From Fictibacillus solisalsi (GTDB lineage Bacteria > Bacillota > Bacilli > Bacillales > Fictibacillaceae), in NCBI RefSeq assembly GCF_900103485.1, contig NZ_FNHW01000001.1:2935057-2999056 (forward strand): a DNA stretch of 64,000 nt. The letters run 5' to 3'. Position numbers and translations under genes: made by a program. Position 1 is the first letter of the stretch. Every line of letters begins with the position of its first letter. Positions 33,366 through 40,967 of this stretch are shown piece after piece. A model generated the notes under the pieces. It saw only the letters and a program-made list of their open reading frames with translations. It did not search any database and had not been told where the DNA came from.

Positions 33366-34481
33366 ATGCTAACGACGGAAATCGCGGAAATGATTGTAAA
33401 AGAAACCTCTGCCCGGCTAAACCGCAATGTGAATATTATGAGCAGCAAGGGCATCATCATCGCTTCTTGTGATTCATCGCGCCTCTATCATATTCATGAG
33501 GGTGCTCTGGAAGTGCTGCGAAGCGAACAGACTTTTACTGTTCCTATGGATCATGAGGGAAAATGGAGAGGCGCCCAGCCAGGGATTAATCTGCCTATTG
33601 TCTTTGACCAGCAAATTGTCGGGGTCATCGGCATCACCGGTAACCCCAAAGAAATAAAGGATGTAGCCGGACTGGTGAAAATGACCACAGAGCTCATGGT
33701 GAAACAGTCGTATATGACCACCCAGACGGAATGGCAGCAGCGGACAAAGGATATGATTATCGAGGACTTGCTTAGCGAACAGCCGTCTATCGAGCATGTT
33801 CTCCGGCGGCTTGCCCTTCTGAAGATTGAGCTGCCCCCCATCCTCCAGACACTTGTTATTGAACTGGATGAAGGCCAATCCTTGTCCCGTTCGGTGCTTA
33901 TACAGCAGCTTGAAAAAGCAGCAGGATCCAATCATTGCCTGGCAGGATTTGTTCATACCAAACGGTTGTGTATAGCCTTTTCCTATCAAAAAGAATACGA
34001 AGGAAAAAAGAAGCGAGAGGCGGTCCTGCAGGTATTGAAATTCAACCATTTCAAATTCCGAATGGCCTCCAGCACCCCGTTTACAACTCTGGAATTATTT
34101 CAACAATCGTATGAAGATTGCATCCTTGCTCTTGAAATTGGTGATCCGCAAGAGGAGGTACTCTCGTTCGCAAAGCTCGAAGCCCAGGCACTGATCCATC
34201 AGTTGAATCCTGTGGCAGCTGCCAGGCTTTCACGCCGTGTATTGCTAAACTCTGTGCTTTCATTAGCCGGTACACTGCAATGCTTTTTAGATCACCATCT
34301 GAATTTGCAGCAAACCGCAGACAGCCTCCACATTCACCGGAATACACTCATCTACAGACTCAACAAAATAAAAGAAGAAACCGGGTATGATCCCAGGAAG
34401 TTCAAGGATGCCTTTGCCCTTCAAATGGCACTCTGGATTCTGGAAAAGGATAAAAAAAGGAAAGAGCAAGTCCACGGTTAG
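33366..34481 (+). CDS. CdaR-type sugar-diacid/glycerate regulator
   Basis: 371 residues. N-terminal diacid-recognition domain (about 1-135: IVKETSARLNRNVNIMSSKG, QPGINLPIVFDQQIVGVIGI) and a PucR/CdaR C-terminal HTH near 310-365 (LNLQQTADSLHIHRNTLIYR). The family activates glucarate, galactarate and glycerate genes. Divergent from glycerate kinase across 143 bp, so it very likely controls that operon, including larA, larE, larB and larC1. ATG start with AAAGGAGA upstream. Confidence 0.88.
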   Translation: MLTTEIAEMIVKETSARLNRNVNIMSSKGIIIASCDSSRLYHIHEGALEVLRSEQTFTVPMDHEGKWRGAQPGINLPIVFDQQIVGVIGITGNPKEIKDVAGLVKMTTELMVKQSYMTTQTEWQQRTKDMIIEDLLSEQPSIEHVLRRLALLKIELPPILQTLVIELDEGQSLSRSVLIQQLEKAAGSNHCLAGFVHTKRLCIAFSYQKEYEGKKKREAVLQVLKFNHFKFRMASSTPFTTLELFQQSYEDCILALEIGDPQEEVLSFAKLEAQALIHQLNPVAAARLSRRVLLNSVLSLAGTLQCFLDHHLNLQQTADSLHIHRNTLIYRLNKIKEETGYDPRKFKDAFALQMALWILEKDKKRKEQVHG

Positions 34482-34501
34482 GACCAGCTCTTTCCTTTTT
34501 T
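34459..34501 (+). terminator. Terminator overlapping end of cdaR-like gene
   Basis: GGAAAGAGC / GCTCTTTCC stem with a T6 tail; the left arm is within the last codons of the gene. Confidence 0.8.
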
Positions 34502-34583
34502 GTTTAGGAAAACCCAAAACAGGCTATGGGATAAATACAGGAACATCTCGGCCCGCCGGTATTTTGCAAAGGAGGAGAGTCAG

Positions 34584-35045
34584 GTGAAATACGGAAAAGT
34601 TTTGATCGCGCTTGACGGCTCGGATGGAAGTCAGCAAGCCCTGCAATATGGAGCAGAACTGGCAAAAAGCACAGGAAGCGAGTTGACGCTCGCCCATGTC
34701 TTGGCTGAACCCGCCTACCCGCTTTATGGGGAAGGGTTTACAATGGCAGCCTACAAGGGATCAATCGAGCAGGAAGTAAGGGACGCCGCCACTTCCGAAA
34801 AAGGACACGGCGAGGAGCTTTTGGAGGAAGCAAGAAACACAGCATTACACTATACAGATCATGTAAAAACTGAAATTCTAGAAGGAGAAGCAGCACGGTC
34901 CATTTGTGACTATGCAAAAGTTCATGATATTGACTTAATCGTCATGGGGAGCCGGGGCCTGAGCGGACTGAAGCGTATGGTCCTTGGCAGTGTAAGCCAA
35001 CAGGTGTTATCAGAAGCGGAATGTCCAGTGCTCGTAACCAAGTAA
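34584..35045 (+). CDS. Universal stress protein (UspA family)
   Basis: 153 residues from GTG 34584 (AAGGAGGAG 6 nt upstream). ATP-binding UspA features: VLIALDGSDGSQQALQYG at the start and GSRGLSGLKRMVLGSVSQQV, which fits the G-x2-G-x9-G-S/T nucleotide loop, followed by ECPVLVTK. Cytoplasmic stress protein; it lies downstream of cdaR but after a terminator, so probably independent. Confidence 0.88.
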   Translation: MKYGKVLIALDGSDGSQQALQYGAELAKSTGSELTLAHVLAEPAYPLYGEGFTMAAYKGSIEQEVRDAATSEKGHGEELLEEARNTALHYTDHVKTEILEGEAARSICDYAKVHDIDLIVMGSRGLSGLKRMVLGSVSQQVLSEAECPVLVTK

Positions 35046-35053
35046 AGAGAAAG

Positions 35054-35093
35054 AAAAGCTTGCAGACTAGTAACTATAGCTGCAAGCTTTTTC
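35054..35093. terminator. Bidirectional terminator
   Basis: Stem AAAAGCTTGCAG / CTGCAAGCTTTT between the convergent Usp and peptidoglycan-binding genes, with T/A tails. Confidence 0.85.
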
Positions 35094-35111
35094 GGCTGCC
35101 CAAACGCTAGA

Positions 35112-35663
35112 TTAGTCGTGCAGTACTTTATCCAGGAGAATTCGTGTAGGAGCATCAAAAACACCTGTATCCTTCAGCTCTGGATATTTCTTTTGAAACT
35201 TGAGGACCGCCGCTTTCGTTTTCGGGCCATAAATGCCGTCCACACTGAGTGAAGATCCAATTTCATTCAGTGCTTTTTGAAGAATTTTTACCGCGTTCCC
35301 CTTGCTGCCTTCCTTTAACACGATTTCCGGAAAGCCGTAAGAGTTTACTTTTTCAGATAGAGCAGCATGCGTTTTTTTCCCATAGATTCCATCCGGCACC
35401 AATTTTGCGCTCTTTTGAAAGGCAATGACAGCTTTCTTTGTTTTTGAACCAAAGATTCCGTCTGCTTTCAATCCGGCATTCATCACTTTATTTAATGCCC
35501 ATTGAAGGATTTTTACGTTTTCTCCGTGGTCACCGGATTTCAAAACTCCTGACTTTGGCAGTTGAAATATGGAGTAATCGGGGGCAGTCTGGGCACCGGC
35601 CACAGAAGGAACTCCCATAAGCAATGCAGAAGCAGTTAAAACAGAAGCAATCATTTTTTTCAT
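35112..35663 (-). CDS. Secreted peptidoglycan-binding protein
   Basis: 183 residues with a Sec signal (MKKMIASVLTASALLMGVPS, VAGAQT cleavage region) and two PG_binding_1 units: GDHGENVKILQWALNKVMNA-type through KADGIFGSKTKKAVIAFQK plus a following LVPDGIYGKKTHAAL, and GSKGNAVKILQKALNEIGSS through VDGIYGPKTKAAVLKFQKK. No catalytic domain, so it probably anchors to or modulates the cell wall. ATG start; terminator shared with the Usp gene. Confidence 0.85.
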   Translation of the reverse strand: MKKMIASVLTASALLMGVPSVAGAQTAPDYSIFQLPKSGVLKSGDHGENVKILQWALNKVMNAGLKADGIFGSKTKKAVIAFQKSAKLVPDGIYGKKTHAALSEKVNSYGFPEIVLKEGSKGNAVKILQKALNEIGSSLSVDGIYGPKTKAAVLKFQKKYPELKDTGVFDAPTRILLDKVLHD

Positions 35664-35780
35664 TTTTAAGACCCCTCTCTTTTTATCACCGTGAAAATTG
35701 GATTACACCTTATTAGTCGATCAAAACCAATAAAAGTTACACAAAAGTTGGAAATCAAAAAAATCGAGGGAAGTGAGTGT

Positions 35781-36299
35781 TTGACGATTATAAAGGACCA
35801 TAGGAAGCTTTTCATATTGGCTGCCGTGCTTTTCGTCAGCCTGGCCGGACTGGGATGGTATTACTTGTCAACAGCTTCTGTAACCGAAGAGGTCGAAGCC
35901 ACAGAACCCGGAGGGGAGGTGCCTTATAGCACACTGATCGCTTCCACCCATCAGTACTACAATAAAACGCTTTGCTATGACAAAGATAAAGCAATCAACT
36001 GGGCGGATCAGCAAACTCACGCCCTTGAACTGGTGAATGAACTCCATTCTGTTATGGTGAAAAATAAAACGGTAAACAAGGATTTCCAGAATGCCAGAAA
36101 ACTGGCTGAAATCGTATCCAAAGAGAAGGACAAAACAGCCTTGCTTTACTTGCACAGAATCTTTCATGATCTGGACAAGGCCGTTAATCATTACAAACAA
36201 AAAGATGATTTCGGATACACCTACACCGGAACAGGAAAACGTCTATTTGGCGGTGGTGTTAACAAAGTCGAGCATTACCTTGCTGAGAATAAAAAATGA
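35781..36299 (+). CDS. Unknown membrane-anchored protein
   Basis: About 172 residues from TTG 35781 (GAGGGA 9 nt upstream); the frame is open back to GTG 35691 but has no ribosome site there. One TM segment near the N-terminus (LFILAAVLFVSLAGLGWYYL) follows KDHRK, so the bulk (YSTLIASTHQYYNKTLCYDK, helices, HDLDKAVNHYKQKDDFGYT) would be outside. I do not recognise the family. Confidence 0.6.
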   Translation: MTIIKDHRKLFILAAVLFVSLAGLGWYYLSTASVTEEVEATEPGGEVPYSTLIASTHQYYNKTLCYDKDKAINWADQQTHALELVNELHSVMVKNKTVNKDFQNARKLAEIVSKEKDKTALLYLHRIFHDLDKAVNHYKQKDDFGYTYTGTGKRLFGGGVNKVEHYLAENKK

Positions 36300-36365
36300 T
36301 GGGTTTACACAGAAAACGGGTATAAAAGAGTATAGATCACTTAACTTAGCTGATGGAGGTAAATT

Positions 36366-36644
36366 ATGAAAAGCTCAACCAGAAACATATTGATAGGATC
36401 AGCACTGTCTACAAGTGCCGCACTTGCCATTAACTCCTACCGGTTAAAAAAACGCTCACCAAATGTTTTGCCGGACGTGGATCACAAAAGAAGCCTGCGG
36501 GTTGACAGAATGGAAAGCGTGGATGCAAACAAAGATCCTGAGGAAAAAGGATTAACACAGCTTGATTCTGCCTACAGGTCGGACTGGCAGGCTAACGGCT
36601 TTCCGCAAACTCATATGGAATTGGAAGAGCTTGAAAAGAAATAA
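36366..36644 (+). CDS. Small hypothetical protein
   Basis: 92 residues, ATG with GATGGAGG 6-7 nt upstream and its own terminator, so likely real. Short N-terminal hydrophobic stretch (NILIGSALSTSAALAI) then a charged, acidic tail (ESVDANKDPEEKG, HMELEELEKK). No family recognised. Confidence 0.6.
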   Translation: MKSSTRNILIGSALSTSAALAINSYRLKKRSPNVLPDVDHKRSLRVDRMESVDANKDPEEKGLTQLDSAYRSDWQANGFPQTHMELEELEKK

Positions 36645-36654
36645 CCCAAAAACG

Positions 36655-36690
36655 AGATCCCCTGCTAACTTTGTGCGGGGGATCTTTTCA
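36655..36690 (+). terminator. Intrinsic terminator
   Basis: AGATCCCC / GGGGATCT stem followed by TTTT, 10 bp after the stop at 36644. Confidence 0.75.
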
Positions 36691-36884
36691 TTCAGGGAAA
36701 AATTAGTAAATAAGACCAGTGTATTTTTTTAGAAAATTGAAGCGAATTACCCACACTTATCCTATTAATATTTGCTATTATTGTTGTAAATTGTAAAACC
36801 TTGTTGAAGGAAGGAGGTCAGGGGGGTCTGACATCTTGTAGCTTCAGCAGACTGAAAACTAAAAATATTTTAAGGGGTGTCAAT

Positions 36885-37016
36885 ATGAAGAAAATGACAG
36901 GTGCTCTTGTTGGTATTGCAATAGCTGGCGCTTTATTGATTGGTGGCTATATCGCGGAACACTCAGCCGTACCGAATGCTGAACACGGGAAAACATTTTC
37001 TACAACGATTGGGTAA
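36885..37016 (+). CDS. Phr-like pre-peptide (candidate Rap inhibitor)
   Basis: 43 residues from ATG 36885 (AAGGGGTG 6-7 nt upstream). Layout fits an exported signal-peptide precursor: basic MKKM start, hydrophobic core ALVGIAIAGALLIGGYIA, then a short polar tail EHSAVPNAEHGKTFSTTIG. In Phr proteins the C-terminal penta- or hexapeptide is released and re-imported by Opp. The next gene is Rap-like. Unusually this gene is upstream of rap rather than overlapping its 3' end, and a terminator separates them. Function is inferred. Confidence 0.5.
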   Translation: MKKMTGALVGIAIAGALLIGGYIAEHSAVPNAEHGKTFSTTIG

Positions 37017-37062
37017 CCAGAAGGTTGCACTTGTGCACACCCAGACATTCACATAGCATCCA

Positions 37063-37094
37063 GGGAAGAGAGAGAGATCTCCTTCCCTTTTTTA
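37063..37094 (+). terminator. Terminator after Phr-like gene
   Basis: GGGAAG / CTTCCC stem with inner GAGA/TCTC pairing and T6 tail, between the pre-peptide gene and the Rap-like gene. Confidence 0.65.
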
Positions 37095-37229
37095 TTTGGC
37101 TTAAAAAGTAGGAGAAAAGGAACGGGTAATTTTTCTATCAATTGCGACAATTGACTCAATCGTCAAAAAGCACGATATGCTAAGATTGTGTTAAAATGTA
37201 AATTTATGCAAAAAGGTGGGGCGAATGTT

Positions 37230-38336
37230 ATGGAAGTAGAGTTGACGAGTACGGATCAGATGATTCAGCTGCTAAACAGCTGGTACCGTGAAATTCTTTC
37301 ACAAAACCTCGTAGAATCCCGCAGACTCAAGCTGGAAATCGACGAAAAGATTGAAAACATGGAGATTGATCCTACCCAGACTCTTTTTATCTATTACTCT
37401 TTATTATGCTTCAGGTATCAACTGCTGATCGACGATTTATGGGAGGCCAGGTATACTCTGAACCATATGAATGAAGGGCAAAAAAGAGAAACCGATGACT
37501 TTTTATCCTATTACTTTCACTTTTTCAAAGCCATTTATGCCACAGAAACCGGAAATTATCTCGAAGCTAAGCTTCACTACCAGCTCGCTGAAAAACGTTT
37601 AAACCTTTTTACGGATGACATTGAAAAAGCGGAGTTCAACTATAAAGTCGCCACCTTTTATTATCATATACGCCAGCCTCTGCTTGCTGTCCGTCATGCC
37701 CTTAAAGCCAAAGAGTATTTTGAGGACAAGCCCGGTTACGAAGTAAAGCTTGCCGGCAGCGAAAATGTCATTGGCCTGGCCTCCACTTCGTTAAAACAAT
37801 TCAGAGAAGCTGAAGATCATTTTCTTTCTGCGCTCGACATCCTTCGTTCCAGCACACTGAAAAAAGAACCGTTTGAACTGAAAATCCGATATAATCTGGG
37901 AATGCTGTATGCAGAGCAAAACTACTCCGAAAAAGCGCTCGCTCACTTAAGCGAGGCATTTGAAGAGAAAAGCACAGATTATAAAACCACCTATCTGATT
38001 GCCCGTGAACAAGTAAAGCTAAGAAATTTTGAACTGGCCAATGAGTGGATTACACTTGGCTTAAAAATCGCACGGGATGCACAAAACGAAGAATATATTC
38101 ATCACTTTTCCATTCTTAGCGACTGCAATCATTCGGCTACCGCAGAACAGCTTGAAAAAACAGCATCTGATGCTCTTACCTATTTCGAATCCATGCAGTT
38201 ATGGGGTTATGTGCAGGATTATGCGGAAATGCTCGCCTCCGAGTTTTACATTGTCTCAAATGACAAAAAAGCGAGCAAATACTTTCATATCGCCTATACG
38301 GCCAAACAAAAATTGCTTAAGGAAGCAGGCAGCTGA
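37230..38336 (+). CDS. Rap-like TPR protein (response-regulator phosphatase family)
   Basis: 368 residues from ATG 37230 (AGGTGGGG upstream). N-terminal three-helix region (MIQLLNSWYREILSQNLVES) and Rap-type TPR array: YYFHFFKAIYATETGNYLEA, FNYKVATFYYHIRQPLLAVR, VIGLASTSLKQFREAEDHFL, RYNLGMLYAEQNYSEKALAH. Length and pattern match Bacillus Rap proteins, which dephosphorylate Spo0F or block ComA/DegU and are inhibited by Phr peptides. Catalytic Gln assignment needs an alignment. The gene upstream encodes a Phr-like pre-peptide. Confidence 0.8.
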   Translation: MEVELTSTDQMIQLLNSWYREILSQNLVESRRLKLEIDEKIENMEIDPTQTLFIYYSLLCFRYQLLIDDLWEARYTLNHMNEGQKRETDDFLSYYFHFFKAIYATETGNYLEAKLHYQLAEKRLNLFTDDIEKAEFNYKVATFYYHIRQPLLAVRHALKAKEYFEDKPGYEVKLAGSENVIGLASTSLKQFREAEDHFLSALDILRSSTLKKEPFELKIRYNLGMLYAEQNYSEKALAHLSEAFEEKSTDYKTTYLIAREQVKLRNFELANEWITLGLKIARDAQNEEYIHHFSILSDCNHSATAEQLEKTASDALTYFESMQLWGYVQDYAEMLASEFYIVSNDKKASKYFHIAYTAKQKLLKEAGS

Positions 38337-38356
38337 CACGTTCAGCTGCCTTTTTT
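38328..38356 (+). terminator. Strong terminator after rap-like gene
   Basis: GGCAGCTGA / TCAGCTGCC stem with T6; the stop codon lies in the left arm. Confidence 0.88.
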
Positions 38357-38392
38357 ACGTTTTTCGGGGGCTGTGGAGGTGTGCGACTGTTG

Positions 38393-38441
38393 GTTGCGGA
38401 AATGTGCCCATTCGTTGCGGTTCGACAAAAAACAGTTGCAT
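38393..38441. repeat. Three-copy 21-bp-period motif
   Basis: GTTGCGG at 38393 and 38414 and GTTGCA at 38435, exactly 21 bp apart, in the convergent spacer between the rap-like gene and the acyl-CoA ligase. Confidence 0.5.
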
Positions 38442-38474
38442 ATCACATCATTTTCATAAAACACCAAACCAAAA

Positions 38475-38499
38475 AGAGGCCAGGCAAGCCCGGCTCTCT
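38475..38499 (-). terminator. Probable terminator of acyl-CoA ligase
   Basis: Imperfect stem AGAGGCCAGG / GGCTCTCT with a T5 tail on the minus strand, just past the stop at 38508. Confidence 0.55.
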
Positions 38500-38507
38500 C
38501 TGCAAAA

Positions 38508-40100
38508 CTAGTTTACCAGCTTTCCTTTATTCTCCCAGTAAGCTTTTCTGAGATGAACCTTCTGGATTTTGCCGGATGCGGTCTTTGGAAGGTCATCGAC
38601 AAACTTAATGATCGTCGGTGCCTTAAAATGGGCCATCCGGCTTCGCGCAAAAGTAATGAGTTCATCTTCACTCACCACATATCCCTCCCTGAGCACAACA
38701 ACAGCCTGAGGAGTTTCTCCCCACTTATCGTGCGGTACGGCAATCACCGCTGCTTCAACTACAGCCGGGTGATCATACAGCACCGCTTCCACTTCAATCG
38801 ATGAAATATTTTCACCACCTGAGATAATAATATCCTTTTTACGGTCGGCGATCTCGATGTTTCCTTCCTCATCAACGAACGCCATATCGCCTGTATGATA
38901 AAATCCATCGCGAATCGCCTTATGGGTCTCTTCCGGGTTATTCCAGTACCCTTCCATCACCGTGTTGCTGCGAACAATGATTTCACCAATCTCTTTTCCG
39001 TTCGGTGTTACTTCTTCACCGTTTTCATTGACCACCTTCACTTCGCTGCCAATAAACTCATAGCCGGCCTTGGCTTTAAGCCGATACTTTTCTTCCGGAG
39101 ACATATCCTGCTGGGTGTCCCGGATAATCGAGGTGGTGATCAGCGGAGCAGCTTCTGTCATGCCGTAGACCTGAATGAATTCCCACTTCAGCTTTTCTTC
39201 CACCGCTTTAACAAACACTGGAGGCGGCGCGGAACCCGCAATCACAATTCGGATATTTTGTTTTGTTTTGGCTTCCTCAGCCTGCTGTTCGGCATACTGA
39301 AGCAGTCCGTTTAAAACCGTTGGCGCCATATGCATAACCGTGACACTGTTCTCTTTTACCTTTTGAAAAATATCAGCCGGCACTACCTTTTTCAAGAACA
39401 CTTGAGTAGCACCGTTTGCCGTGTAATAAAAAGGCGAGCCCCAGCCATTCACATGAAACATTGGCAATACATGCAGCAGGACATCATGATCCGATACACG
39501 CAGGTGATGCTGTGTTGTAAGCGCATGCATAAAATTGCTGCGGTGTGAGAGCATAACCCCTTTCGGTTTGCCTGTCGTTCCACTCGTGTAAAGCAGTGTG
39601 GCCAGATCATTTTCATCCATATCCGGCCGATCAACGGGATCTGATTCAAAACTGCTGAGCCATTTTTCATACGATCTCAAGGCATCCTGATCCTCTTCCA
39701 AACCATGGACGAAAACCGCTTCTACAGTAGTTAACTCATTAAGAACCGGTTGGATAAGCTGAAGGAGCTCATCATCAACAAATAATACTCTTGTGCCACT
39801 GTGATTGAGGATATACAAATAATCCTCTGGCTTCAGGCGTGTGTTCAGAGGCACCATAACCGCTCCCAGCTGAAGCACTCCATAGAACCCTTCATACATC
39901 TCGGATGTATTCGGTGCCAGATAGGCCACACGGTCACCCTTGTTAATCCCCGCTTCCTGCAATCCGCGTGACAGCTGATTAACCCGGTCGTTGATCTCTC
40001 TGTATGTATACGTTCGTTTTTCCCCTACAATCGCTGCTTTCTTTCCATAAACCTTAACAGCACGATCCAAAAATTGAGGCAACAGCATTGGTACATTCAA
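38508..40100 (-). CDS. Long-chain acyl-CoA ligase (AMP-binding, FadD-like)
   Basis: 530 residues. Adenylation motifs: LLYTSGTTGKPKGVMLSHRS near 170, FIQVYGMTEAAPLITTS near 300, FYHTGDMAFVDEEGNIEIAD near 400 and KDIIISGGENISSIEVE near 420, and PKTASGKIQKVHLRK near the end with the catalytic Lys. Activates fatty or other carboxylic acids to CoA thioesters. TTG start at 40100 with GGAGGGA 7 nt upstream. Stand-alone gene, so the substrate is not set by context. Confidence 0.87.
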   Translation of the reverse strand: MNVPMLLPQFLDRAVKVYGKKAAIVGEKRTYTYREINDRVNQLSRGLQEAGINKGDRVAYLAPNTSEMYEGFYGVLQLGAVMVPLNTRLKPEDYLYILNHSGTRVLFVDDELLQLIQPVLNELTTVEAVFVHGLEEDQDALRSYEKWLSSFESDPVDRPDMDENDLATLLYTSGTTGKPKGVMLSHRSNFMHALTTQHHLRVSDHDVLLHVLPMFHVNGWGSPFYYTANGATQVFLKKVVPADIFQKVKENSVTVMHMAPTVLNGLLQYAEQQAEEAKTKQNIRIVIAGSAPPPVFVKAVEEKLKWEFIQVYGMTEAAPLITTSIIRDTQQDMSPEEKYRLKAKAGYEFIGSEVKVVNENGEEVTPNGKEIGEIIVRSNTVMEGYWNNPEETHKAIRDGFYHTGDMAFVDEEGNIEIADRKKDIIISGGENISSIEVEAVLYDHPAVVEAAVIAVPHDKWGETPQAVVVLREGYVVSEDELITFARSRMAHFKAPTIIKFVDDLPKTASGKIQKVHLRKAYWENKGKLVN

Positions 40101-40161
40101 GAATCTATCCCTCCAGGTTCTAAATTTTCTAAATTTTTACTCATTATATCATAGACCCATG

Positions 40162-40201
40162 AAAAAACTGACCCAAAAGCCTTTTACAGCGCCCGGGTCA
40201 G
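40162..40201 (-). terminator. Terminator at end of CoA/AtuA operon
   Basis: CTGACCC / GGGTCAG stem (40168-40174, 40195-40201) with T6 on the minus strand. Confidence 0.7.
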
Positions 40202-40207
40202 CCCTAT

Positions 40208-40585
40208 TTACCTTTTCATAAAATCATACATGGACCGAGCGTCCATGCTCCCTGTCACCCCAGTGACAAGCGCTCCATCTTTCCGCTCGAAAAATTGAAT
40301 CCTCTTTGGTCTTCCAGGAATCAAATCAAAATAGTTATCAGAGAACACACCCTCGATTTCCGTGGAAAGCCAAACCTGCTTGGCCAGCGTTTTCGTTTCA
40401 ATCATGTATTCAGTGTCACTGACCCTTGTTATAGACAGCACCGGCTTCTCAAGCTTTAATTCTTTTCCCGACAAAAAATAGTGTTCCTTGCAATCTATAA
40501 CATTTTCATCTGCAACAAGCTCTGTCAGCAAGACCAAGGTTGATAATCCAAAAGAATTAAGATAGCATCCTAATTTTTCACTCAT
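40208..40585 (-). pseudogene. Orphan C-terminal fragment of GH2 beta-mannosidase
   Basis: 125 residues resembling only the C-terminal Ig-like domain of family 2 beta-mannosidases: LVLLTELVADENVIDCKEHY, KTLAKQVWLSTEIEGVFSDN and YFDLIPGRPKRIQFFER. Full enzymes have about 800 residues; the sugar-binding and TIM-barrel catalytic domains are missing, and only 68 bp separate it from the next upstream gene, with no continuing homology. The ribosome site is weak. Most likely a remnant left after deletion; a small carbohydrate-binding protein cannot be excluded. Confidence 0.65.
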
Positions 40586-40653
40586 TTTCCGTTATTTTTG
40601 ATTTTTCAAAAAATAAGAGATGGACTTAAAGGCACCTTAAAATCCACCTCGCG

Positions 40654-40965
40654 TCAGCTTTCCAAACTGATTTCCATTTCCAATAAATAAGAACTTAAGC
40701 TTTTTCCATGCCGGTCGAGTGAAAGGGACCGGGTTACCCCTCCCCCTAAGGCTTCCTGCATCACAAAATTCATCGCTCCCATTTTAGGAAGCTCATAACG
40801 GATTACTTCTCCTTTTACAATATCTTTGAAATGATTTTTTACCCTTTCTGCTGTAACGGCTTGCCTGAGACGCTCGTAATCTTCTAAATGATAGACGATT
40901 AAAGAAACGTTTGAAATATTTCCTTTATCCCCGGTGCGGGAGTGGGCCAGTTCTTTTAACTTCAT
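40654..40965 (-). CDS. AtuA-like ferredoxin-fold domain protein
   Basis: 103 residues equal to the C-terminal domain of one-piece AtuA (DUF1446) proteins: MKLKELAHSRTGDKGNISNV, then YELPKMGAMNFVMQEALGGG and SLSLDRHGKSLSSYLLEMEI. It follows the large AtuA part after a 2-bp gap and must act with it. Molecular function is not established. Confidence 0.75.
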   Translation of the reverse strand: MKLKELAHSRTGDKGNISNVSLIVYHLEDYERLRQAVTAERVKNHFKDIVKGEVIRYELPKMGAMNFVMQEALGGGVTRSLSLDRHGKSLSSYLLEMEISLES

Positions 40966-40967
40966 CC

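Noticed and set aside
38077-38511. 144-codon ORF overlapping the end of the rap-like gene (possible downstream phr)
   Set aside because: Mostly a frame shadow of rap coding sequence, no ribosome site, and lacks a signal-like hydrophobic N-terminus.
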